Positions 1 to 7,728 of a stretch of DNA of 56,040 nucleotides are shown here, piece after piece. The position numbers and the translations under genes are program-made. The stretch comes from CAWULT01 sp963923455 (GTDB taxonomy: Bacteria > Acidobacteriota > Vicinamibacteria > Vicinamibacterales > UBA2999), in NCBI GenBank assembly GCA_963923455.1, contig CAWULT010000017.1, forward strand, positions 1 to 56,040. Direction: 5' to 3'. Numbering within the stretch: the first letter of the stretch is position 1; each line of letters opens with the position of its first letter. Below the pieces are notes generated by a model. That model was not told the DNA's origin. It saw nothing but the letters and a program-made list of their open reading frames with translations, and did not search any database.

Positions 1-21
1 CGCGAGGCCGGCCCGAAACGG

Positions 22-47
22 CGACGGGCGCCCGAAGGCGCCCGTCG
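22..47 (-). terminator. Hairpin terminator downstream of the sirohaem reductase
   Basis: A perfect 11-bp stem (22-32 pairing with 37-47) closes a CGAA tetraloop about 30 bases beyond the stop codon of the minus-strand reductase at 77. It lacks an obvious U-tract, so calling it an intrinsic terminator is an inference from stem strength and position. Confidence 0.55.
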
Positions 48-76
48 TCGGACCGCACGTCAGGCCGGACGCGGCG

Positions 77-1906
77 TCATGCAGAACACTCGCCGTCCAT
101 GACCTCCGGGTTGAAGGCCTGGCTCTCGCCAAGGTCGATGAAGTCCTGGTCGGTCGTCTCGTTCGGCAGGATGACCGCCAGATCCTTCAGCGCCTCGGTC
201 GCCGCCGCCGGCGGCACCCGGCGGAAGAACGCGCCGAGGTCCTCCTGCGGCTGGTGCTGCTGGCGATACAGGTTCAGCAGCCGGTCGAGCGCGTCGGTCA
301 GGCGGTGCACCGGTACCTTCGACACGACCTTGCCGAAGCGGGCCACGCCGTCCTCGCCGCACCCGCCGCCCACGAGCACGAAGTACTGCGGCACCGCACG
401 GCCCGCGACCTTCCGGACGCTGCCCTGGAAGCCGATCGACCCGATGTGGTGCTGGCCGCAGCCGTTGGGGCAGCCGCTGATCTTGATGGCGCCCGATGGA
501 ATCATGTCGACCACGTCCGGCCGCGCGCTCAGGTGCTCGGTCAGCGCGCGCCCGAGGCCCCGCGACTGCGTGACCGCCAGCCGACAGCTCTCCGCGCCCG
601 GGCAGCTGACGACGTCGCTCAGCCGCAGCGCGTCGGGCTGGCCGAGCCCGGCCGCGGCCAGGCGCTGGTGGAGTGCCTCGACCGACGTGCGCTTCACCCA
701 GCGGTAGAGAACGTTCTGCTCCACCGTGAGCCGCATCTGCCCGTCGCCGTAGGCCTCGGCGAGATCGGCGAGCACGCGCATCTGGCCCGACGTGAAGTCG
801 CCGAGCGGCAGACGGACGGTCACGTGGCAGTAGCCTTCCTGCCGCTGCGGGCTGACGTTGCTCTGCTGCCACCGGAGGTACGCGTCGGGCAGCACCGGCA
901 GCCGGACCGAACCCGGCATGATGCCAGGGCCGGTGACCGGGGTGGCCGCCGCGGCGGCCACTGCCTGCAGCGTCGGCGGCTCGGCGGGCGACCAGTCGGG
1001 CTCCGTGGCCGGGCGGAGTGCGTCCGGCGCCAGGGACAGCGTCGCACCGCCGCCCTGCACGAACTCCTGCAGGCACTCCTCGAACTTCGCGCGGAAGCCG
1101 TCCCAGCCGAGCGCCTTGACGACGAACTTCAGCCGGTTCCGCTGGCGGTGCTCGTAGTCGCCGTGGCGGTGGAACACGCGCAGCACCGCCTCCGCGGCGT
1201 TCAGCATCTCCTCGACGGGCAGGAAGTCGTAGAGCACGTAGCCCGACACCGGCATGATCGACGTGCCGCCGGCCACCGTCAGCCGGAACCCGCGCCGGCC
1301 GTCGACGACACGGGCGCGGAAGCCCAGATCGTTGATCGACGCGAGCGCATGATCCTCGGCACACCCTTCGAAGGCGATCTTGAACTTGCGGGGCAGCGAC
1401 GCGGCGAGCGGGTGCCGCAGGAAGTAGCGCGTCAGCGCCTCGGCGTACGGGCTGACGTCGAAGATCTCGCTCGCGGAGGTGCCGGCGTACGGACAGCCGG
1501 TGACGTTGCGCACCGAGTTACCGCACGCTTCGCGCGTCGTCAGGCCCTCCGCGGCCAGGTCGCGCATCGCCTGCTCGGCGTCGGCCAGCTTGACGAAGTG
1601 ATACTGGATGTTCTGCCGGGTCGTGATGTGACAGAAGCCGCGCGAGTAGCGCGAGGCGACGGCGGCCAGCGCCCGCATCTGCGAGCTCGAGACGATGCCC
1701 TGCGGAATCTTGATCCGCAGCATCTGGACGTCGTCCTGGCGCTGCCCGTAGGTGCCGCGCACGAGCCGGAAGCGCCGCCACTCGTCCGGCGAGATGTCGC
1801 CCCGTTCGTACTTGCCCAGCATGTCGACGAATTCGTCGATGTCGCGTTCGTCCGCGAAATCGAGCCGGGCCCGTCCGACCGTTCGTGCATCGTCAATTGC
1901 GGCCAT
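77..1906 (-). CDS. Sirohaem [4Fe-4S] nitrite/sulfite reductase
   Basis: This 609-residue protein has the duplicated ferredoxin-like/sirohaem-binding architecture of ferredoxin-type assimilatory reductases, which carry out six-electron reduction of sulfite or nitrite in the cytoplasm. The four cluster/sirohaem cysteines are visible as C435-x5-C441 and C479-x3-C483. Sulfite versus nitrite cannot be settled from sequence alone. Y53 (in GTYGQR) and C138 (in VTGCPYAG) sit where the Tyr-Cys pair of actinobacterial NirA/SirA sulfite reductases would lie, whereas plant nitrite reductases have Asn-Pro at the second site, so I lean towards sulfite. The ATG at 1904-1906 overlaps the 3' end of the uroporphyrinogen methyltransferase gene by 14 bases, tying the enzyme to its cofactor supply. 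Confidence 0.9.
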   Translation of the reverse strand: MAAIDDARTVGRARLDFADERDIDEFVDMLGKYERGDISPDEWRRFRLVRGTYGQRQDDVQMLRIKIPQGIVSSSQMRALAAVASRYSRGFCHITTRQNIQYHFVKLADAEQAMRDLAAEGLTTREACGNSVRNVTGCPYAGTSASEIFDVSPYAEALTRYFLRHPLAASLPRKFKIAFEGCAEDHALASINDLGFRARVVDGRRGFRLTVAGGTSIMPVSGYVLYDFLPVEEMLNAAEAVLRVFHRHGDYEHRQRNRLKFVVKALGWDGFRAKFEECLQEFVQGGGATLSLAPDALRPATEPDWSPAEPPTLQAVAAAAATPVTGPGIMPGSVRLPVLPDAYLRWQQSNVSPQRQEGYCHVTVRLPLGDFTSGQMRVLADLAEAYGDGQMRLTVEQNVLYRWVKRTSVEALHQRLAAAGLGQPDALRLSDVVSCPGAESCRLAVTQSRGLGRALTEHLSARPDVVDMIPSGAIKISGCPNGCGQHHIGSIGFQGSVRKVAGRAVPQYFVLVGGGCGEDGVARFGKVVSKVPVHRLTDALDRLLNLYRQQHQPQEDLGAFFRRVPPAAATEALKDLAVILPNETTDQDFIDLGESQAFNPEVMDGECSA

Positions 1907-2678
1907 ACTTCACCTCACCCTCCGTCACCACCGGGCGCGACGACGCGGCCACGGCCTCACGGACCTGAACGACTTCCCCCACGACCAGCACGCCGGCCGC
2001 GCCCTCCGGGGGCGCCGCCGTACTCAGATCTTCCACCGTCCCGATCCACGTCCACTCGTCGGGCGTCGAGGCGGCGCAGACGATCGCGGCCGGCGTGGCA
2101 GGCGACCATCCGCAGGCCAGCAGCCGCGCGGCCACGTCGGCCCGGCCGGCCAGCGCCATCATCACGACCACCGTCACCGCGTTGGGGTGCACGCCGGACA
2201 GGCTCGCGTCGAGCGCCTCGCGCGTGTGCCCCGCCACCACCAGGAAACCGGTAGCCACGCCCCGGTGGGTCACCGGAATGCCGGCGAGCGCCGGCGCGGC
2301 CACGGCCGTCGTCAGCCCGGGCACCACCTCGAAGGGAATGCCCGCCTGCGCCAGCGCGAGGGCTTCCTCGCCACCGCGGCCGAACACGAACGGGTCGCCG
2401 CCCTTGAGGCGCACCACGCGCTTGCCCTGGCGGGCGGCGCGGATCATCAGGTGGTGAATCGTCTCCTGCTTGACGCTGGCCCGTCCCGCGCGCTTGCCCA
2501 CGCAGAAGCACTGCGCGCGCGTGAGCCCGCGCAGCGCGTCGGCGGCGATCAGCGCATCGTAGAGCACGAGGTCCGCCTCGGCCACGAGGCGCGTGGCACG
2601 CACGGTCCAGAGGTCCGGATCCCCTGGTCCGGCGCCCACGAGCGCCACGCGTCCACGTGCTGGCTCAACGTCCTTCAT
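1893..2678 (-). CDS. cobA: Uroporphyrinogen-III C-methyltransferase (SUMT)
   Basis: This 261-residue enzyme transfers two methyl groups from S-adenosylmethionine to uroporphyrinogen III, giving precorrin-2, the first committed step towards sirohaem and cobalamin. The N-terminal VGAGPGDPDLWT motif, the central LKGGDPFVFGRGGEE motif and the later PVTHRG segment are hallmarks of the SUMT family. It stands alone rather than fused to the dehydrogenase/chelatase half as in enterobacterial CysG. It overlaps the upstream dehydrogenase gene by 14 bases and the downstream reductase gene by 14 bases, so the three are almost certainly one operon dedicated to sirohaem. Confidence 0.93.
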   Translation of the reverse strand: MKDVEPARGRVALVGAGPGDPDLWTVRATRLVAEADLVLYDALIAADALRGLTRAQCFCVGKRAGRASVKQETIHHLMIRAARQGKRVVRLKGGDPFVFGRGGEEALALAQAGIPFEVVPGLTTAVAAPALAGIPVTHRGVATGFLVVAGHTREALDASLSGVHPNAVTVVVMMALAGRADVAARLLACGWSPATPAAIVCAASTPDEWTWIGTVEDLSTAAPPEGAAGVLVVGEVVQVREAVAASSRPVVTEGEVKYGRN

Positions 2679-3216
2679 ACAGCCTGTTCAGCGTCTGGAG
2701 CAGCAGGGGCCGCCGCTGCGCCATCGGCACCTGGTCGCGACGCCACGCCTGGCGCGCGGCGTCGGCCGCCGCCATCCACTCGTCCAGTTCCACGGGCAGC
2801 CACGCGTCGAGGGCCTCGCGCAGCAGGCCGGCCATCGCCGGCGCCCGTCCCGCGGTCGAAATCGCAATCGTCACCCCGGCGCGACGGACCACGCCGCCGA
2901 GGTACGCCGTCGCGTTCGGAGGGTCGTCGACGGCGTTGACGAACACGTGCCGCGGCTCGGCTGCCACCAGGACCTGCCGGTTCACCGCAGGCGGCGCCGC
3001 CGCCACCACCCACCACATGCCGTCGAGGTCGGACGGCACGAACGGCCGGCGGTGCACGGTGACGTCGGGCCGGTCGAACTCGGGCCTGACGTCCGGTGCC
3101 ACCACGGTGACACGCGCGCCCGCGGCCAGCAGGCCGTCGAGCTTGCCGGCGGCCACCGGTCCGGCGCCCACCATGAGCACCGGGCGTCCCTCGAGCTTCA
3201 GAAACGCTGGCAACAT
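2665..3216 (-). CDS. Precorrin-2 dehydrogenase / sirohydrochlorin ferrochelatase-like (CysG N-terminal half)
   Basis: This 183-residue protein matches the N-terminal half of CysG (Met8/SirC type). It has an NAD-binding Rossmann start (VLMVGAGPVAAGK, residues about 13-25) and the conserved NAVDDPPNA segment. The family oxidises precorrin-2 to sirohydrochlorin; some members also insert iron, and which activities are present here cannot be told from sequence. It is the first gene of the sirohaem operon, with a 14-base overlap into the methyltransferase gene. The 49-base gap upstream to threonine synthase suggests that gene may be read into it, unless the hairpin at the end of threonine synthase stops transcription. 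Confidence 0.85.
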   Translation of the reverse strand: MLPAFLKLEGRPVLMVGAGPVAAGKLDGLLAAGARVTVVAPDVRPEFDRPDVTVHRRPFVPSDLDGMWWVVAAAPPAVNRQVLVAAEPRHVFVNAVDDPPNATAYLGGVVRRAGVTIAISTAGRAPAMAGLLREALDAWLPVELDEWMAAADAARQAWRRDQVPMAQRRPLLLQTLNRLYEGR

Positions 3217-3257
3217 CGTTCCGTCCAGTCGGCCGCCCCCACGCGGGCGGGCCGCCC

Positions 3258-3279
3258 CCGTCGGGCTACGCCCCGACGG
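3258..3279 (-). terminator. Possible weak terminator at the end of threonine synthase
   Basis: An 8-bp perfect stem (3258-3265 with 3272-3279) with a 6-base loop spans the threonine synthase stop codon (3266-3268). There is no T-run, so termination or attenuation before the sirohaem genes is only a possibility. Confidence 0.25.
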
Positions 3280-4513
3280 CCGTCTTGACGCGCGGGGCCA
3301 CCACGCGCTCGAAGTCCGCCAGCGACCGGCCGATGTTGACCGGCTGCCCCACGTGCTCGCGCATCACCTCGGCGGTCTTGAAGCCATTGCCCGTGATGCA
3401 GACGACCACCGACTCGTTCGGCTTGATCGCGCCCCGGCGGATGAGCGCCCTCGTCGCCGCGAGCGTCGTGCCGCCAGCCGGCTCGGTGAAGATGCCCTCG
3501 GTCGAGGCGAGCAGCTTGATCGCGTCGATGATCTCGGCGTCGCTGACCATCGCGCCGCTGCCGCCCGTCTCGTTGACGACCTTCACCACCTGGAAACCGT
3601 CGGCCGGGTTGCCAATGGCGAGCGACTTGGCGATCGTGTCCGGCTTCACCGGCTCCGGGAACTCCAGCCCGGCCTCGAGCGCCTTGATCACCGGGGCCGA
3701 ACCCGCCGGCTGGGCCGCGTGGATCTTCGGCAGCGCTCCGTCGGCGAGGCCCGTCTCCTTGAACTCGCGGAGCCCCTTGTAAATGCGCGGCAGCAGCGTG
3801 CCGCCGGCCACCGGCGAGACGATGTGGTCCGGATAGCGCCAGCCGAGCTGCTCGACGATCTCGAAGCCCATCGTCTTGGCGCCCTCGGCGTAATAGCTCC
3901 GCAGGTTGATGTTGGCGAAGCCCCAGCCGTACCGATCCGCAATCTGCGTGCACAGCCGGTTGACGTCGTCGTAGTTGCCGTCGACGGCCACGACCTGCGG
4001 GTTGTAAACGGCGGCGCCGAGCACCTTGGACGGCTCGAGGTTGTCGGGGATGAACACGTAGCACGGCAGGCCGAGCCGCGCCGCGTGCGCCGCGACGCTG
4101 CCCGCGAGGTTGCCGGTCGACGCGCACCCGAACACGGGGAAGCCGAGCTCGACGCAGCGCGTCGCCGCCACGGACACCACGCGGTCCTTGTACGAGAAGG
4201 TCGGATGATTGACCGAGTCGTCCTTGATGTAGAGCTCGCTCACGCCGAGTTCCTTCGCCAGGCGCGTGGCCCGGACCAGCGGCGTGAAGCCGGAGTTGAA
4301 GCCCGTCTTCGGCTCCTCCACCGGCAGGAACTCCAGGTACCGCCAGAGCGACCGGGGGCGCGACTCGATCAGGCTGCGGCTCACCGCGGCTTTGATGGCG
4401 GCGTAGTCGTAGGCAACCTCGAGCGGCCCGAGACAGTCGCTGCACACCCACGACGCCTGCGGGGGATACTTCGCCCCGCACAGATGACACCTCAGCCCAG
4501 CGACGTATTTCAT
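3266..4513 (-). CDS. thrC: Threonine synthase
   Basis: This 415-residue PLP enzyme converts O-phosphohomoserine to threonine. The Schiff-base lysine is K109 in the NHPTFSYKDR motif, and the PLP-phosphate loop and the GNPADG segment of the fold are present. The N-terminus carries two CxxC pairs (C9/C12 and C24/C27), the zinc-ribbon-like extension seen in many bacterial threonine synthases. I chose the ATG at 4511-4513 (MKYV) over an in-frame ATG at 4558 because a GGGGAGAG ribosome-binding sequence lies just upstream and homologous proteins start at this point. It lies 37 bases downstream of homoserine kinase, the enzyme that makes its substrate. Confidence 0.95.
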   Translation of the reverse strand: MKYVAGLRCHLCGAKYPPQASWVCSDCLGPLEVAYDYAAIKAAVSRSLIESRPRSLWRYLEFLPVEEPKTGFNSGFTPLVRATRLAKELGVSELYIKDDSVNHPTFSYKDRVVSVAATRCVELGFPVFGCASTGNLAGSVAAHAARLGLPCYVFIPDNLEPSKVLGAAVYNPQVVAVDGNYDDVNRLCTQIADRYGWGFANINLRSYYAEGAKTMGFEIVEQLGWRYPDHIVSPVAGGTLLPRIYKGLREFKETGLADGALPKIHAAQPAGSAPVIKALEAGLEFPEPVKPDTIAKSLAIGNPADGFQVVKVVNETGGSGAMVSDAEIIDAIKLLASTEGIFTEPAGGTTLAATRALIRRGAIKPNESVVVCITGNGFKTAEVMREHVGQPVNIGRSLADFERVVAPRVKTAVGA

Positions 4514-4550
4514 ACGCTCTCTCCCCGGCGTGGCTGCGGCGGCACCCACG

Positions 4551-5477
4551 CTAGACACCGGCGCGATGCACGTCGAGGGTGCGGACCGTCACTGCCAGCC
4601 CCTTCGCCGCGTACATCGCCGACAACACCTGCTCCAGACGTCCGAATTCCCGCGTGGCCAGCAGCGCCACCGACGGCCCCGCGCCCGACAGGAACGCGCC
4701 CAGCACGTCCGGGTCCTCGACCGCCAGAATCTCACCCAGCAGCGGGACCAGCGCGGCACGCGCCGGCTGGTGCCAGCGGTCGCGCACGGCCTCGCGCAGC
4801 CGGCCGAACTCCCGATGCTGCAGGGCGTGCACGAGTGACAGCACGCGCTGCAGGTTGAAGATCGCGTCCTTCCGCGGCACGGCATCGGCCAGCGCCGCGC
4901 GCGCCTTCGCCGTGGCGAGGCCGACGGCGGGCGTCGCGACCACCAGCCGCAGATCCTCCGGCCACGTCCAGCGCAGCGCGATCGGCTCGCGGCCCTCGGC
5001 CTCGAGCACCGATGTCAGTCCGCCGAACAGGGCCGGCGCCGCGTTGTCGGCGTGCCCCTCGACTTCGGTCGCGGCCCCGAGCAGCGCCTCGTCCGACAGC
5101 GGCCGGCCAGCCACCCGCTCGAAGAGGCGGATGCCGGCCACCGACGCGGCGGCGCTGCTGCCGAGGCCAGCGGCCATCGGAATGTCGCTCTCGACCTCGA
5201 CGGTGACCGTCGGCGTGCGCAATCCGGTGCGACGCGCCATCGTCGCAAATGCCCGCTCCACCGCATTGTGGCCCGAGACGGGCGGCGCGCTGCGCGCGAC
5301 CACGAGCGCCGTCCCGCCGTCGTCCCGCAAGTCGACGATGCGCGCCCGCAGGTAGAGCTGAACCGCGACGCCGAGCGTATCGAATCCGCCGCCGAGGTTG
5401 GCCACCGACCCCGGCACCACGATCTGGCCGGACACGTCCTTGCCGCTCAGCGCGGCCCCGTCAGTGTTAAGTGACAC
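4551..5477 (-). CDS. thrB: Homoserine kinase
   Basis: This 308-residue GHMP kinase phosphorylates homoserine with ATP, supplying threonine synthase next door. The GHMP ATP-binding loop is clear (IPMAAGLGSSAAASVAG, around residues 99-115), and the N-terminal PGSVANLGGGFDTLG motif is typical of ThrB. The start is a GTG at 5475-5477; no strong Shine-Dalgarno is visible, and a second in-frame GTG at codon 15 is a possible alternative. Its promoter should lie in the 146-base region shared with the divergent polyamine operon, where an AT-richer patch sits at about 5476-5500. Confidence 0.93.
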   Translation of the reverse strand: MSLNTDGAALSGKDVSGQIVVPGSVANLGGGFDTLGVAVQLYLRARIVDLRDDGGTALVVARSAPPVSGHNAVERAFATMARRTGLRTPTVTVEVESDIPMAAGLGSSAAASVAGIRLFERVAGRPLSDEALLGAATEVEGHADNAAPALFGGLTSVLEAEGREPIALRWTWPEDLRLVVATPAVGLATAKARAALADAVPRKDAIFNLQRVLSLVHALQHREFGRLREAVRDRWHQPARAALVPLLGEILAVEDPDVLGAFLSGAGPSVALLATREFGRLEQVLSAMYAAKGLAVTVRTLDVHRAGV

Positions 5478-5623
5478 GAAACAAAAACGATATCACGGAA
5501 CAACCGCCCGGAGATCCTTTGCCTGAACGGGTCGGCGCCACGGGAGAACGGGCCGGAATCCGGCCTCAACGGGCCCACCGCCGGCGATGGCACCTGCCCC
5601 GGGCAGCCCGTAAACTGTAGGGC

Positions 5624-6559
5624 GTGTCAGACACCGCCACCGCTGCGCCGTTCACCATCGCCATCGTCCAGGACCACGCCGACGCCGACCGGCAGGCGAA
5701 CGTCGCGCGGGCCGAGCGCCTCATTCGCCAGGCCGCCGCGCAGGGGGCCCAGATCGTCTGCTTGAAGGAACTGTTCGACGCCCCCTACTTCTGCAAGGCC
5801 CAGCACGCCGAGCGCTTCGACCTGGCCGAGCCACTGCCGAGCCCGACGACCGAGCGGATGCAGCGCCTCGCCCGCGAACTCGCGGTGGTGATCGTCGTGC
5901 CGGTCTTCGAGCGGCAGGCGCCTGGCGTCTACCGCAACTCGGCCGTCGTCATCGACGCCGACGGCACCGCCTTGGGGGTCTACCGGAAGATGCACATTCC
6001 GGACGATCCCCTGTTCAACGAGAAGTACTACTTCACGCCGGGGGACGGGCACGTCCCCCCGTCGCCGGACCGCCCGGGCGAGGCCCATGGCTTCCGGGTG
6101 TGGAAGACGCGCTACGCGACAATCGGCGTGCTGATCTGCTGGGACCAGTGGTACCCCGAGGCCGCCCGGATCACGGCCCTGCTCGGCGCGCAGGTGCTCT
6201 TCTACCCCACGGCCATCGGCTGGCACCCGTCCGAAAAGGCGGAGTGGGGCCAGGCGCAGGTGGACGCGTGGCGGACGATGCAGCGTGCCCACGCGATCGC
6301 CAACGGCGTCTACGTCGCCTCGCCCAACCGGATCGGCCACGAGGACGAGTCGGGCACCGGCGGCATCACGTTCTTCGGGCACTCGTTCATCGCCGACCCG
6401 TTCGGGCGGTATGTCGCGCAGGCTGGTGAGGACGAGTCCATCCTGCTGGCACGCTGCGACCCGGCGCTCATCGAGACCGTGCGCCGCAACTGGCCGTTCC
6501 TGCGCGACCGGCGCGTCGACGCCTACGGCCCGATCCTCAACCGGTACCTGGGCGCGTGA
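5624..6559 (+). CDS. aguB: N-carbamoylputrescine amidase
   Basis: This 311-residue nitrilase-superfamily amidase hydrolyses N-carbamoylputrescine to putrescine, CO2 and ammonia. The catalytic Glu-Lys-Cys triad is E49 (CLKELFD), K122 (YRKMHIP) and C172 (LICWDQWYPE). The FNEKYYFTPGD and FYPTAIGWHP segments separate N-carbamoylputrescine amidases from other nitrilases. The start is a GTG at 5624. The last bases overlap the GTG of agmatine deiminase (GTGA), so the two consecutive steps from agmatine are translationally coupled. No arginine decarboxylase lies in the window. Confidence 0.94.
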   Translation: MSDTATAAPFTIAIVQDHADADRQANVARAERLIRQAAAQGAQIVCLKELFDAPYFCKAQHAERFDLAEPLPSPTTERMQRLARELAVVIVVPVFERQAPGVYRNSAVVIDADGTALGVYRKMHIPDDPLFNEKYYFTPGDGHVPPSPDRPGEAHGFRVWKTRYATIGVLICWDQWYPEAARITALLGAQVLFYPTAIGWHPSEKAEWGQAQVDAWRTMQRAHAIANGVYVASPNRIGHEDESGTGGITFFGHSFIADPFGRYVAQAGEDESILLARCDPALIETVRRNWPFLRDRRVDAYGPILNRYLGA

Positions 6560-7650
6560 CGGCCCCGAGCGCCCCACTGCCGCCCGGCCTCCCGCCCGCG
6601 CCGCGCCTGCGGATGCCGGCGGAGTGGGAGCCGCACCGCGCCACCTGGATCAGCTGGCCGCACCACGAGCCCGACTGGCCGGGCAAGTTCGCGCCGATCC
6701 CGTGGGTCTACGCCGAGATTGCGCGCGCGCTCGCGCCGTGCGACCTGGTGGAAATCCTCTGCCACTCGGAGGAGGTGCGGGAGTCGGCCCGCGCGGTACT
6801 GCAGGCGCACGGCGTGCCCGAGGCGCGCCGCCGGCTGCACGTCGTGCCGACCGACCGCGTCTGGCTGCGCGACTCCGGGCCAACGGGTGTGCTCGACCCC
6901 GATGGCCGCGTGCGGCTGGTGCACTGGCACTTCGACGCCTGGGCCAAGTACGACAACTGGCGGCTCGACGCCGGCGTCGGCGCAGCCGTCGCCCGCATCA
7001 CGGGCCTCGAGCGGCTCGAGCCACGGCGGCCCGACACGGGCGCCCGCCTCGTGCTCGAGGGGGGCGGCATCGAGGTCAACGGCGACGGGCTGCTGCTCGT
7101 CACCGAGGAGTGGCTGCTGAGCGACGTGCAGGTGCGCAACCCCGGCCTGCGCCGCGAGGACTACGAGGCCCTCTTCGCCGAGTGGCTGGGCGTGCGGCGG
7201 ACGATCTGGCTGGGCGAGGGCTGCGTCGGCGACGACACGCACGGGCACGTCGACGACATCGCGCGCTTCGTGGCGCGCGACACCGTGGTGCTGGCCGTCG
7301 AGGACGACCCGGCCGACGACAACCACGAGCGGTCGATGGACAACGCGCGCCGGCTCGAGGCGGCGGCGCGCGAGCCTGGCGTCGGTCCGCTGCGCGTCGT
7401 CCGGCTGCCCTACCCGCGGCCGGTGACGATGAACGGCGAGCGCCTGCCGGCCAGTTACGCCAACTTCTACATCGCCAACGGCGCGGTGCTCGTGCCGACG
7501 TTCAACGACCCCAACGACCGCGTCGCACTGAACACCCTCGCCGAGCTGATGCCGTCGCACCGCGTGGTCGGCATCCACGCGGTCGACCTCGTCTGGGGCC
7601 TCGGCACGCTGCACTGCCTCACGCAGCAGGAGCCGCTCGGGCGCCGTTGA
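6556..7650 (+). CDS. aguA: Agmatine deiminase
   Basis: This 364-residue guanidino-modifying enzyme (peptidylarginine-deiminase fold) converts agmatine to N-carbamoylputrescine and ammonia. The nucleophilic cysteine is C354 in the C-terminal LGTLHCLTQQEP motif. Other family landmarks are RLRMPAEWEPHRATWISWP near the N-terminus, RDSGPT, the GGGIEVNGDG loop and GHVDDIARF. The GTG start at 6556 overlaps the stop of the amidase gene in a four-base GTGA. Product and substrate match the neighbour exactly, which makes the assignment very secure. Confidence 0.95.
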   Translation: MTAPSAPLPPGLPPAPRLRMPAEWEPHRATWISWPHHEPDWPGKFAPIPWVYAEIARALAPCDLVEILCHSEEVRESARAVLQAHGVPEARRRLHVVPTDRVWLRDSGPTGVLDPDGRVRLVHWHFDAWAKYDNWRLDAGVGAAVARITGLERLEPRRPDTGARLVLEGGGIEVNGDGLLLVTEEWLLSDVQVRNPGLRREDYEALFAEWLGVRRTIWLGEGCVGDDTHGHVDDIARFVARDTVVLAVEDDPADDNHERSMDNARRLEAAAREPGVGPLRVVRLPYPRPVTMNGERLPASYANFYIANGAVLVPTFNDPNDRVALNTLAELMPSHRVVGIHAVDLVWGLGTLHCLTQQEPLGRR

Positions 7651-7728
7651 CGCGGGCGGACCGCTGTCAGCCCTTCTCGTCGATCCACCGCGATCCCCCT
7701 GGCCAAAGGCCATCGGCGGCGGCGCCTG

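Noticed and set aside
254..2254. Long plus-strand open frame opposite the sulfite/nitrite reductase
   Set aside because: High GC keeps many frames open; this one is Arg/Ala/Pro-rich, matches no family and lies opposite well-recognised enzymes.
2657..4858. 733-codon plus-strand frame opposite the sirohaem and threonine genes
   Set aside because: It is antisense to three recognised genes, with low-complexity composition and no domain.
7651..7728. Terminator between agmatine deiminase and the TonB receptor
   Set aside because: The only inverted repeat is a 5-bp stem (TGGCC/GGCCA), too weak to call.
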